NCBI GenBank assembly: GCA_036824045.1
Contig: DAITAZ010000047.1
Coordinates: forward strand, 1-27,502
DNA length: 27,502 nucleotides
Direction of reading: 5' to 3'
DNA from: DAITAZ01 sp036824045
Lineage (GTDB): Bacteria; Pseudomonadota; Gammaproteobacteria; Burkholderiales; Rhodocyclaceae
In this document: in pieces, positions 7,280 to 14,520 of the stretch
How the letters are laid out: every line of letters starts with the position of its first letter
How positions within the stretch are numbered: the first letter of the stretch is position 1
Made by a program: the position numbers and the translations under genes
Notes under the pieces: generated by a model
What the model was told of the DNA's origin: nothing
The model's database searches: none
The model's input: the letters and a program-made list of their open reading frames with translations, nothing else

Positions 7280-8245
7280 GCCCGCCGCTGGCTGGGCGCA
7301 AGCCTCTGTGCCTTCACCCTCGCCAGTGGTGCGGCGTGGGCCGGGCCGGAGAAGATCACCACCCAGGTGCCCGGCTACTACCGGCACGCGGTGGGGGATT
7401 TCGTGGTCACCGCCTTGTACGACGGCTACGTGGACCTGGACAACAAGCTGCTCAAGGGCATCCGCGCCACCGAACTGCAAAGCCTGCTGGCGCGCATGTT
7501 CATTCAGAACACCAAGGGCGTGCAGACGGCGGTCAATGCCTATCTCGTCCACACCGGCGAGCGGCTGGTGCTGGTGGATGCGGGTTCCGCCCAGTGTTTC
7601 GGGCCGACCCTGGGCCAGGTGCAGGACAACATCCGCGCCGCGGGCTATGCCCCCGAAGCGGTGGATACGGTGCTGCTGACCCACCTCCACCCGGACCACC
7701 AGTGTGGCCTGCTGGACAAGGCGGGCCAGATGGCCTTCCCCAATGCCACGGTGTGGGCGGCCCAGGAGGATGCGGACTTCTGGCTGAGCCAGAAGGTGGC
7801 GGACGCGGCGCCCGAAGGCAACCGCCCCTTCTTCAAGATGGCGCGGGATGCGGCGGCCCCTTACCAGACCGCGGGCAAGTTCCGCACCTTCAAGGCGGGT
7901 GAGCCGGTCCTGCCGGGCGTCGCCAGCGTGGTGCCCACCCATGGGCATACGCCGGGGCATACGTCCTACCTGTTCAGCTCCAAGGGGCAGAACCTGCTGG
8001 TGTGGGGCGACATCGTGCATTCCCACTCGGTGCAGTTCCAGAAACCGGAAGTGGCGTTCGAGTACGACTCTGACCAGAAGGCGGCCGTCGCCACCCGCAA
8101 GGCCTTGTTTGCCCAGGCGACCCGCAACGGCTGGTGGGTCGCGGGGGCACATCTGCCTTTCCCCGGTCTGGGCCACGTGCGCAAGGACGCGAAGGGCTAC
8201 GCCTGGGTGCCGGTGGAGTTCGGCCCCCTTCGCGCCGACCGGTAA
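7280..8245 (+). CDS. Exported MBL-fold metallo-hydrolase, 5' end lost in the gap
   Basis: The readable part gives about 321 residues. It begins inside a signal peptide (RRWLGASLCAFTLASGAAWA, then GPEKIT), so only a few N-terminal codons are missing. The metallo-beta-lactamase fold is marked by THLHPDH (the HxHxDH dinuclear zinc motif), by THGHTPGHTSY with the next metal His, by WGDIVHS with the bridging Asp, and by AGAHLPFPG with the last His. These exported single-domain MBL proteins are generally annotated as hydrolases of unknown substrate, and nothing here points to beta-lactams. It is convergent with the MOSC gene, with a strong hairpin between them. The start must lie within the unsequenced gap. 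Confidence 0.9.
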   Translation, partial: ARRWLGASLCAFTLASGAAWAGPEKITTQVPGYYRHAVGDFVVTALYDGYVDLDNKLLKGIRATELQSLLARMFIQNTKGVQTAVNAYLVHTGERLVLVDAGSAQCFGPTLGQVQDNIRAAGYAPEAVDTVLLTHLHPDHQCGLLDKAGQMAFPNATVWAAQEDADFWLSQKVADAAPEGNRPFFKMARDAAAPYQTAGKFRTFKAGEPVLPGVASVVPTHGHTPGHTSYLFSSKGQNLLVWGDIVHSHSVQFQKPEVAFEYDSDQKAAVATRKALFAQATRNGWWVAGAHLPFPGLGHVRKDAKGYAWVPVEFGPLRADR

Positions 8246-8260
8246 GCCTCCGCCGGGGGC

Positions 8261-8290
8261 GGTTGCTGCGCCTTCCCCGGCGCGGCAACC
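8261..8290. terminator. Hairpin between convergent MBL and MOSC genes
   Basis: GGTTGCTGCGCC (8261-8272) pairs with GGCGCGGCAACC (8279-8290) across a TTCCCC loop. This gives a 12-bp stem with a single wobble. It fills the 50-base gap between the two stop codons. There is no clear T tract on either side, so it is a likely but atypical two-way terminator. Confidence 0.5.
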
Positions 8291-8295
8291 CCGGT

Positions 8296-9087
8296 CTATT
8301 CCAGCACTTCGACTGCCATTCCCACTTCCAGCCTGCCCGCGCCTTCGCAGATCACGTTCTGGCCAAAGAGCACGCCCTCTGGCGCGCGGCGGTAGGTGGC
8401 GAGGGTGCGCAGGGGCTCCTGGTCCAGGCTTTTGCTGCCGGTTTCCGGATCAATCGTGGTGAACACGCAGCGCTCGCAGGCCTTGACCACGCGGAAGGGG
8501 AGGCCGCCGATGCGGATGCGGGTCCAGCCATCTTCCGCGTAGGCGGCGGCGCCGCTGACCACCAGATTGGGGCGAAAGCGCTCCATGGCCAGGGGGCGGC
8601 CCACCCGGACACACAGGTCGTCCAGCGAGGCCTGGCCGATGAGCAGCAACGGGTAACCGTCGGCGAACGCCACGGGTACCGTGGGGTCGCTCTTGACCCG
8701 TCGGGTGGCGTGCTCCCCGGCCCACAGCAGGCGCACCCGGGCGCCCAGGTAGCGGGAAAGCCAGGCGTCCGCCTCGTCGCAGCCATGCCAGGCGGCGAAG
8801 GTGCTGCTCCACACCGTGGCGCTGTGGGGCGTGGTGAACGAGGTGTTCGCCACCCACAGCGCCGGCTGGCCGGTCGCCCGCAGCCACACACCGCCTTCGG
8901 CCGGGGTGGCCGTCACCCGAACCAGTTCCGGGTAATCCCGTCCGGTCACCAGGCGGCCATTGGCGTCCGCCACCATCCAGGTGCGGTCCAGCCACACACC
9001 TTGCGGGCCGACCGGACTGGCGGCGAGGGATTCTCCGCGCAGGGATTTGACGGGGTAACGGTAGAGCGTCGAGAGGGTGGGGGGCAT
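8296..9087 (-). CDS. MOSC-domain protein with N-terminal beta-barrel (YcbX-like, short form)
   Basis: This 263-residue protein has the MOSC N-terminal barrel (about 1-120, opening LYRYPVKSLRGESL) and the MOSC domain (about 125-260). The cluster FRPNLVV...CERCVFTTIDPETG carries the conserved Cys207 that coordinates molybdenum cofactor sulfur or molybdenum in this family. Family members such as YcbX and mARC reduce N-hydroxylated compounds. Unlike E. coli YcbX (about 370 residues), this protein has no C-terminal 2Fe-2S ferredoxin domain, so it needs a separate electron donor. ATG 9087 fits the family N-terminus, although no strong ribosome site is visible. No molybdenum cofactor gene is nearby. 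Confidence 0.92.
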   Translation of the reverse strand: MPPTLSTLYRYPVKSLRGESLAASPVGPQGVWLDRTWMVADANGRLVTGRDYPELVRVTATPAEGGVWLRATGQPALWVANTSFTTPHSATVWSSTFAAWHGCDEADAWLSRYLGARVRLLWAGEHATRRVKSDPTVPVAFADGYPLLLIGQASLDDLCVRVGRPLAMERFRPNLVVSGAAAYAEDGWTRIRIGGLPFRVVKACERCVFTTIDPETGSKSLDQEPLRTLATYRRAPEGVLFGQNVICEGAGRLEVGMAVEVLE

Positions 9088-9237
9088 CGGGAGGTGCTCG
9101 TCAGGGAAGGGGCTGCCGCGCGGCGTGCGCGCAGGCGACCGATCTTACCGCCCCAAGCATGAAAGGAATACGCCCGATGGCCCGCGGCGCGGCGGATGCC
9201 TCCGGGCCGGTCGCCGTGGAGGGGCGCCGTTGCCCGG

Positions 9238-9573
9238 TCAGCGCAAGGGCTGGAGGATGTAGTACCCGCTCATGCAATCGAGCACGGCGGTATCGATCAC
9301 GCCGTCCCGCCGCCGGCATTCGGCCGCGGAGCGGGGCGGCACCCATACCTGGGTCATGTTGGCGGGCTGGAGCGGGGCGCCGGGGCGGGCTTCCGCCGGC
9401 GGGGGCGTGACGGGTGTGGCCGCCTGGATGGCCGCTTCCCGCATGCGGGAAAGGTGCATGGCAAAAGCAATGAACCGGTTGGCAGGCGTGAGTGCGTACG
9501 TTGCCAGCGAGACTCCCGCGAGGGAGCACAAAATCATCCCGATCAAATAAACCCGCAATATCGGCCGCGACAC
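9238..9573 (-). CDS. Small single-pass membrane protein, unknown function
   Basis: This 111-residue protein has one N-terminal transmembrane helix (about 6-28, LRVYLIGMILCSLAGVSLATY). A Pro/Ala-rich linker follows (TPVTPPPAEARPGAP), then a short C-terminal region with two cysteines (AAECRRRDG and VLDCMSGYY) that could form a disulfide outside the membrane. I chose the GTG at 9573 because AAGGGAAG stands about five bases upstream. An in-frame ATG at 9630 would add 19 residues but has a poor ribosome site. I do not recognise the family. The adjacent MOSC gene is on the same strand further downstream, 150 bases away, with nothing notable between. Confidence 0.6.
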   Translation of the reverse strand: MSRPILRVYLIGMILCSLAGVSLATYALTPANRFIAFAMHLSRMREAAIQAATPVTPPPAEARPGAPLQPANMTQVWVPPRSAAECRRRDGVIDTAVLDCMSGYYILQPLR

Positions 9574-9766
9574 GGCAGCTTCCCTTCTTGTTATGTTTCC
9601 TCGCGCGTCGCGCAGAACCGTTCTCTGCATTGCGGCCCCGGTTTGAACCCGGGAGCCGAATCCACTCTGGATAGGTGGCCGGAACGTGTCGTTACGACAT
9701 GCGCGCATCTTGTCGCCAATGGGAGACAGCCGCCGTGACCCAGTTCCTCCGGAATCAGAAAAACAA

Positions 9767-9790
9767 AAGAGGAGGCCGCAGCCTCCTCTT
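9767..9790 (-). terminator. Terminator of the small heat-shock gene
   Basis: AAGAGGAGGC (9767-9776), a four-base loop, and GCCTCCTCTT (9781-9790) form a perfect 10-bp stem. On the minus strand it is followed by a T-rich run (TTGTTTTT). It lies 23 bases after the Hsp20 stop codon. Confidence 0.88.
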
Positions 9791-9813
9791 CAAAATTGTT
9801 AAAACTGCAAAAT

Positions 9814-10227
9814 CTACTGGATTTCCAGCCGCTTAGAGCCGTTCGCCACCTTCTTCGGCAGGGTCAGTTCCAATACGCCATCGGCAAACTTCGCCACGGC
9901 TTTGGATTCGTCCAGTTCGTGGCCTAGCTGGAAGCTGCGGGCGACTTTGCCAAAGGTGCGCTCGGAGCGGATCACCCGCTCGCCTTCCTTCACTTCCTTT
10001 TCCTGTTTGCGCTCGGCGCTCAGTTGCACGACCGGGCCGTCGATGGTGACGTGGATGTCTTCCTTGTTGATGCCGGGCAATTCGGCATGGACGGTGTATC
10101 CGTCAGCGTTCTCTTTCACATCCACGCGGATGGACGGCAACTCGGCCGGCGCGCCCATCTCCACCGGGCGGACGAAAAAGCCGCGGAACAAGTCGTCAAT
10201 GGGGTCCCAGCGGGTCACATTAGCCAT
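9814..10227 (-). CDS. Hsp20 / alpha-crystallin small heat-shock protein
   Basis: This 137-residue protein has the expected layout: an N-terminal arm (MANVTRWDPIDDLFRGFF), an alpha-crystallin domain (about 31-127) with AELPGINKEDIHVTI and the signature AKFADGVLELTLPK, and a short tail with an LEI motif that can dock between dimers. It should be an ATP-independent holdase that binds unfolding proteins in the cytoplasm. ATG 10227 has AGGAG five bases upstream. A sigma-32-type promoter is found about 60 bases upstream and a strong terminator just downstream, so it is a single-gene heat-shock unit. Confidence 0.95.
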   Translation of the reverse strand: MANVTRWDPIDDLFRGFFVRPVEMGAPAELPSIRVDVKENADGYTVHAELPGINKEDIHVTIDGPVVQLSAERKQEKEVKEGERVIRSERTFGKVARSFQLGHELDESKAVAKFADGVLELTLPKKVANGSKRLEIQ

Positions 10228-10286
10228 GGCTGCTCCTTTCAGTGGGTATCAGTGTTTGCCTCGCGGCGGAGTGCCGCTCTGCTACC

Positions 10287-10317
10287 AATGTGGGGAGAGC
10301 GGCGGAGGTTTCAAGCC
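10287..10317 (-). promoter_or_regulatory. Sigma-32 (RpoH)-type heat-shock promoter for hsp20
   Basis: On the minus strand, GGCTTGAAA (10317 to 10309) matches the -35 element CTTGAAA. After 13 bases, CCCCACATT (10295 to 10287) closely matches the -10 element CCCCATNT. The transcript would have an untranslated leader of roughly 50 bases, containing a GCGG/CCGC hairpin before the AGGAG ribosome site. The consensus is established knowledge; use of this site is inferred. Confidence 0.8.
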
Positions 10318-10458
10318 CCTCTTTCTCGCCGCATTTTCAGTCTAGGCTCCTGGTTCCGGGTGCGTTCTGATCCAGTACAACAAAGTGCTTCGGGCATGGG
10401 CGCGGGGGCGCGAAATGCCGGAAAATCGCGAGCTTTCGTTTCCTGGTGAGTGTGTCCC

Positions 10459-10683
10459 ATGTCCCGTCCGGAATCCGTCGTGGTCCCGCCCCAGCGCTGC
10501 GCCCGCTGTGGCGCGCCTTTCACCTGCGGTTTGCTGGCGGGGGCCGCGCGTTGCTGGTGTGCCGATCTGCCGCCCATTGCCGCGCCCTTGCCGGGGCTGG
10601 CGGGTGAGCATTCCGGTTGCCTGTGCCCGGCCTGTCTGCAGGCGGCGGTGGCCCGGGCGCAAGGGGCCGGCCATGGCGCCTGA
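10459..10683 (+). CDS. Cysteine-rich CWC family protein
   Basis: This 74-residue protein has six cysteines in three pairs: RCARCGAPFTCG (Cys-x-x-Cys and one more), CWCADLPP, and CLCPACL. This is the pattern of the small Cys-rich CWC family and implies one or two bound metal ions, probably zinc. No function is established for the family. ATG 10459 has GGTGAG upstream and is preferred over the in-frame GTG three codons earlier. Its last 11 bases overlap the start of tcdA, which suggests translational coupling. It diverges from the hsp20 gene. Confidence 0.85.
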   Translation: MSRPESVVVPPQRCARCGAPFTCGLLAGAARCWCADLPPIAAPLPGLAGEHSGCLCPACLQAAVARAQGAGHGA

Positions 10684-11473
10684 GGCCGCTGCGTTGGGCG
10701 GGGGCGAGGCACCCGATCCGGAGCGCCGCTTTGGCGGTGTGGCGCGGCTCTACGGGGCCGAGGGGCTGGCCCGGCTGCAGGCGGCCCACGTGTGCGTGGT
10801 GGGGATCGGCGGGGTGGGGTCCTGGGTGGCGGAGGCGCTGGCCCGGTCCGCGGTGGGGGCGCTGACCCTGGTGGATCTGGACATGATTCACGAATCCAAC
10901 ATCAACCGGCAGATCCACGCCCTGGACGGGGATCTGGGTCTGGCCAAGGTCACCGCCATGGCCCGCCGCATCGCCCGCATCAACCCCGGCTGCCGGGTGA
11001 CGGAAGTGGAGGATTTCCTGAGCGCGGAAAACCTGGGGGAAATCCTGGGCCCGGGCTGTGGCCAGGTGGTGGACGCCATTGACAACGTGCGGGTGAAGGC
11101 GGCCTTGATCGCCCACTGCCGCCGCCAGCGGATTCCGCTGATCGTGGCCGGGGCGGCGGGCGGGCAGCTGGACCCGACCCGCATCCGTGTGGACGACCTG
11201 GCCCGCACCGTGCAGGACCCGCTGCTGGCCAAGGTGCGCGCCCTGCTGCGCCGGGAGTATGGTTTCACCCGGGAGCCGGGCAAGAAGTTCGGCGTCGAGT
11301 GCGTGTATTCCACCGAGCCGCTCATCTACCCGAAGGAGGCCGCCTGCGCAGCCGAACCGGCGGCGCCGGCCGGGCTCAATTGCGCCGGGTTTGGTTCGTC
11401 GGTGTGCGTCACGGCGGGCTTTGGCCTGGCGGCGGCGGCCCGGGTGCTGGGGCGCATTGCCCGGGGCGGGTAG
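10673..11473 (+). CDS. tcdA: tRNA threonylcarbamoyladenosine dehydratase (TcdA)
   Basis: This 266-residue member of the E1-like ThiF/MoeB fold has the nucleotide-binding loop GIGGVGSW (44-51), the acidic turn LVDLDMIHESNINRQ, and AIDNVRVKAALI. TcdA uses ATP to cyclise t6A at position 37 of ANN-decoding tRNAs into ct6A. The length is typical. ATG 10673 has AAGGGG seven bases upstream and overlaps the CWC gene by 11 bases. CsdA/CsdE, the usual sulfur-relay partners, are not in this window. The gene converges on the response regulator with only 12 bases between stop codons. Confidence 0.95.
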   Translation: MAPEAAALGGGEAPDPERRFGGVARLYGAEGLARLQAAHVCVVGIGGVGSWVAEALARSAVGALTLVDLDMIHESNINRQIHALDGDLGLAKVTAMARRIARINPGCRVTEVEDFLSAENLGEILGPGCGQVVDAIDNVRVKAALIAHCRRQRIPLIVAGAAGGQLDPTRIRVDDLARTVQDPLLAKVRALLRREYGFTREPGKKFGVECVYSTEPLIYPKEAACAAEPAAPAGLNCAGFGSSVCVTAGFGLAAAARVLGRIARGG

Positions 11474-11485
11474 CGGCGGGCGGGG

Positions 11486-13111
11486 CTAGAGCCGGTCCGG
11501 GCGTACGCCATACTTCTTGAGCATGGCGTAGTGGAAGTTGGAGATGGCGGCCAGGCGGTCGTTGCCCGGGTCGATCAGGCGGGCGCGGGTGATGAAGCCG
11601 TGGGCCTGGGAGGCGAGGGATTCGCTCCAGCCCAGGGTGTCGATGTGCTTGAGGATGGCCAGGGCGGCGTTCATCATCATCCGCGGGTTGCCCGGCATGC
11701 GGCGCACCGCCTCCAGCATGAGGCCGACGGCGCCGGCCAGGTCGCCGCTGGCGGCCCGCTGGGCGCCTTCGCGCATGATCTCGTCGGTCTCGCTGCCCGC
11801 CTGCCGGGCCACGGTTTCCGCCAGTTGGGCCTTGCCCGCCTTGTCCAGCATCTGGCGTACCCGGGCCATGGTTTGCTCGTCGCTGGCGTTGCGCATCACG
11901 TCGGAGAGCACCACCACCGCCTGTTCGTCCATCTGGAAGTTGAGGCACTCCCGCACCAGATCGGTACGGATGCCGCTGGAGAGCCCCGGCACCGCCTGGC
12001 TGGCGCGCACCGCGTTGTCCAGCGCGTCCCGCGCCAGGTGCTTGTCCTTGCCGTTGCTGTGCAGGAAGGCGGTGGAGATGGCGCTGCAGGCGGGCGTCTT
12101 GGTGTGGCCGCGCATGGAGCGCTCCATGTCCCAGATCACCGTCTGGGCGCGGTCGGGTTCCCCCTTGCCCAGCACCACCTGCATCAGCCGCACGTGGTCC
12201 TCCGGGTCGCGGAAGTCCGAATACTTGCCCTTGTGCACCACCTTGGCGAGCATCTTCTCGGCGGTTTCCAGATCGCCGGATTCCAGGGTCAGCTCCCCCA
12301 GCTTGCGCAGGCGCCGCACGGTGTGGGGCGAGAGATCCACCGCTTCGCGCACGGTGACGGTGGCTTCCTCGGTCTTGCCGATGGCTTCCCGGGTCTTGGC
12401 CAGCCAGTCGTAGGCGTCCAGGTAGAGCTGGCTTTCCGCCACCAGCCCTTCCAGGATGGGTTCGGCCTCCAGGTACTGCTTCTGCAGGTAGAGACTCTTG
12501 GCCAGCCCCAGGCGGGCCCAGGGCACGGACTTGATGTCCAGCACCTGCTGGTAGATGCGCTGGGATTCGACCGGGTTGCCCACGGCCAGCTGGATCTCGG
12601 CCCGCAGGCGCATCAGGTCCAGGGCGTAGGGGCGGAACTTGGCCTCGGCGGCGGCCAGATAGTCCAGCGCGTCGAAGTAGTTGCCAATCTCCACCAGTTG
12701 GTAGGCGGGGCGGAAGGCATCCCGCTTGGCCATGGCGCGAACGATGCGTTCCAGCAGCAGATCGCCGGTGAAGGGCTTGAGAATGTAGTCGTTGGGGGCC
12801 AGCTCGGCCGCGCTCACCACCTTGTCGTAACCGGCCTCGCCGGTGACCATGATGAACACGGTGGACAGGGGCACCAGCCGATGCTGGCGGATGTCCTCCA
12901 GGAAGTGCTGGCCGTCCTGACCGTCCCCCAGGTGGTATTCGCACAGGATCAGGTCGTAGCGGGCGCCGCGCAGTTTGCGCATGGCTGCCGCCGCCGAGGG
13001 GGCGTTGGTGATGTTGTGGATCTCGCACATGGACAGCATGTTGCGCAGGCTGCCGCGCATGCCCAGGCTGCTGTCCACGATCAGGACCGAGATATCCGCC
13101 ACCGACTTCAT
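11486..13111 (-). CDS. Response regulator with TPR-rich output region and Glu at the phosphorylation site
   Basis: This 541-residue protein has an N-terminal receiver domain (about 8-125) followed by a long helical region of TPR-like repeats (about 135-535) and no DNA-binding domain. Receiver landmarks are Asp13 (VDSS), Thr90 (MVTGEA) and Lys111 (LKPF). At the position of the phospho-acceptor Asp there is Glu58 (LILCEYHLGDG, codon GAA), and the second acidic-pocket residue is Ser14. It may therefore be a phosphate-independent or constitutively 'on' receiver acting as a protein-protein scaffold. ATG 13111 has AAGGGG just upstream and gives the normal receiver start, although the frame stays open further 5'. 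The two small genes upstream on the same strand may be co-transcribed with it. No partner kinase is visible. Confidence 0.88.
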   Translation of the reverse strand: MKSVADISVLIVDSSLGMRGSLRNMLSMCEIHNITNAPSAAAAMRKLRGARYDLILCEYHLGDGQDGQHFLEDIRQHRLVPLSTVFIMVTGEAGYDKVVSAAELAPNDYILKPFTGDLLLERIVRAMAKRDAFRPAYQLVEIGNYFDALDYLAAAEAKFRPYALDLMRLRAEIQLAVGNPVESQRIYQQVLDIKSVPWARLGLAKSLYLQKQYLEAEPILEGLVAESQLYLDAYDWLAKTREAIGKTEEATVTVREAVDLSPHTVRRLRKLGELTLESGDLETAEKMLAKVVHKGKYSDFRDPEDHVRLMQVVLGKGEPDRAQTVIWDMERSMRGHTKTPACSAISTAFLHSNGKDKHLARDALDNAVRASQAVPGLSSGIRTDLVRECLNFQMDEQAVVVLSDVMRNASDEQTMARVRQMLDKAGKAQLAETVARQAGSETDEIMREGAQRAASGDLAGAVGLMLEAVRRMPGNPRMMMNAALAILKHIDTLGWSESLASQAHGFITRARLIDPGNDRLAAISNFHYAMLKKYGVRPDRL

Positions 13112-13230
13112 GATCCCCTTGCCACGATACGCCTGCATTGGCGGCAGGCCCGGGAAATGCAACGGAAATCGTGGAGCTTTCTTGAGCCTGTGCGGTGTGC
13201 GGGTGTCCGCCTGGCCGTCGGGCGGGGGCG

Positions 13231-13530
13231 TCAGGCAGGCTGCGCGGGGGCGGCGCCGTGGGCTTCCAGGGCCGCCACGGGCTCGAAGCCGCGCAGGCGG
13301 CGGGCGCTGCGGTAGGCGGCCAGCGCCGGTTGGGTCTGGCCCAGGGCCAGCAGGCACTGGGCCATGCGAACGCGAGGCAGGGCGCAGTCCGGGTGGCGGT
13401 GGGCGGCTTCGAGGCAGTGGCCCAGGGCGATGAGCGCCTCGCCCCGGGCGAGCTGCACGGCAGCTTCATCCAGCAGCCAGGCGAAAACCAGGTGGCTGGT
13501 GTCGGTGCGCAGGAAAAGCTTGCGGTCCAT
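13231..13530 (-). CDS. Small TPR-like helical protein
   Basis: This 99-residue protein is mostly helical, with two helix pairs that look like TPR units (GEALIALGHCLEAAHRHPDC and RVRMAQCLLALGQTQPALAAY). No signal peptide is visible. ATG 13530 follows AAGG and GAGGGG sequences. It starts 11 bases after the stop of the upstream small membrane protein and lies 119 bases before the TPR response regulator, so the three genes probably form one transcript. It may bind one of those neighbours. I do not recognise a named family. Confidence 0.65.
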   Translation of the reverse strand: MDRKLFLRTDTSHLVFAWLLDEAAVQLARGEALIALGHCLEAAHRHPDCALPRVRMAQCLLALGQTQPALAAYRSARRLRGFEPVAALEAHGAAPAQPA

Positions 13531-13541
13531 GGCCTTGCCCC

Positions 13542-13910
13542 TCAGGTGCGCACGCGCCGGTGGATCGGGCGGGGGGGCGCCAGGGGGGCCGGCTGCCGGG
13601 CGAGGTTGGGGCTGTCCTCGTCGGCCTCGTCCTCCTCGTCCGCCAGTTCCAGGCCCTGGGGGCGGCACAGCAGCGCGAATTCGAGCCGGGTGGGCAATTC
13701 GGCGTCGGCGGCACCGGTCTGGGGATGAGCGGGGCCTGGCTGGCTGGCACAGGCGTCCACCGGCGCCGGGATCCGCTCCCGGGCTTCCACCGCGCGCTGA
13801 ATCTCGCCGACCCGCAGGGGGGCCGGGTGAGGCCAAAGGAAATGGGCGGCGACCAGAATCGCCGCACCCGCCAGGGCCAATGTGCCCGGCATGTCTGACT
13901 GCTTCCGCAT
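13542..13910 (-). CDS. Small single-pass membrane protein, unknown function
   Basis: This 122-residue protein has one N-terminal hydrophobic helix (about 8-27, PGTLALAGAAILVAAHFLWP). A low-complexity soluble part follows, with an acidic run (ELADEEDEADEDSPN) and a basic, Pro-rich end. Two cysteines (VDACAS and LLCRP) may form a disulfide if the domain is outside. ATG 13910 has GGGAGG six bases upstream, a good ribosome site. It is the first of three same-strand genes ending with the TPR response regulator. The function cannot be named. Confidence 0.6.
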   Translation of the reverse strand: MRKQSDMPGTLALAGAAILVAAHFLWPHPAPLRVGEIQRAVEARERIPAPVDACASQPGPAHPQTGAADAELPTRLEFALLCRPQGLELADEEDEADEDSPNLARQPAPLAPPRPIHRRVRT

Positions 13911-13999
13911 GGCTGCCTCCCTTGTCAGGGCAGTGCGCAAGGCACCTCTTTTTTCTTTTGGAAGATGCTGCGCCCGGAGCGGATGCTCTTGCCATCCGG

Positions 14000-14014
14000 G
14001 CTATCCCTGATAGC
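14000..14014. other. Short perfect hairpin downstream of the copper operon
   Basis: GCTATC (14000-14005), loop CCT, GATAGC (14009-14014) lie 27 bases beyond the stop of the thioredoxin-like gene. On the minus strand no T run follows immediately, so it could be a weak terminator, a 3'-end stabiliser or an operator for the next gene. The rest of the 130-base gap shows only a T-rich run at 13946-13959. Confidence 0.3.
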
Positions 14015-14040
14015 GGGCGAAAGGGGCTTTGCGGGAGCGC

Positions 14041-14520
14041 CTAGCGGCGGGGGCTGTGGCGGCGGAGCCAGCCCTCCAGCCACGCCGGGTCGGGTTTGCC
14101 GCTGCGGGCTTCGCGGTGGTGGGCGGCGTCGTGGAAGTAGTGGCGGGGGAGTTCGCCCCGCCATCCCGGGTCGATGCTGTAGCGCAGCCGCTCGGGCATT
14201 TCGTCGTCAAAGGCCCAGCCCGCGGGCAGCCCCAGCCGGGCGAGGGCGGTGGTGGCGGCGGCGTGCTCGTCGGGAGCGTCGGTATTGACCAGCACCAGCG
14301 CTACGCGGGGGTAGCGCTGGCGCAGGCTGGCCCAGAGTTTCAGTTCGTCGTGGCAGGGCGCGCAGTGGAGCGACCACAGGGCCAGCACGAAGGGGCGGCC
14401 GGCATGCTCGGCGCGGATGCTGGCCAGGCTGTCGGCATGGAAAGGCCGGGGTGCGGTGGGCGGCGCGCTCCACGAGAGCGGCGCCCACAGGGCGAACGCG
14501 GCCAGCAGCAGCGCCTTCAT
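14041..14520 (-). CDS. Exported thioredoxin-like (TlpA-type) protein
   Basis: This 159-residue protein has a signal peptide (MKALLLAAFALWAPLSWSA) and a thioredoxin fold with the redox motif Cys53-Ala-Pro-Cys56 (ALWSLHCAPCHDEL). The sequence after the motif (LVLVNTDAPDEHAAAT) fits a TlpA-like domain. It probably keeps cysteines of copper-binding partners reduced in the periplasm. ATG 14520 overlaps the stop of the upstream BNR gene by four bases (ATGA), which shows translational coupling. It is the last gene of the SCO-PCu(A)C-BNR-thioredoxin operon. Confidence 0.88.
   Translation of the reverse strand: MKALLLAAFALWAPLSWSAPPTAPRPFHADSLASIRAEHAGRPFVLALWSLHCAPCHDELKLWASLRQRYPRVALVLVNTDAPDEHAAATTALARLGLPAGWAFDDEMPERLRYSIDPGWRGELPRHYFHDAAHHREARSGKPDPAWLEGWLRRHSPRR

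Noticed and set aside
9636..9653. tRNA T-arm-like sequence (minus strand contains GGTTCAAACC)
   Set aside because: The 5-bp stem is displaced by one base from a true T-loop, and no anticodon arm or acceptor stem can be folded around it.
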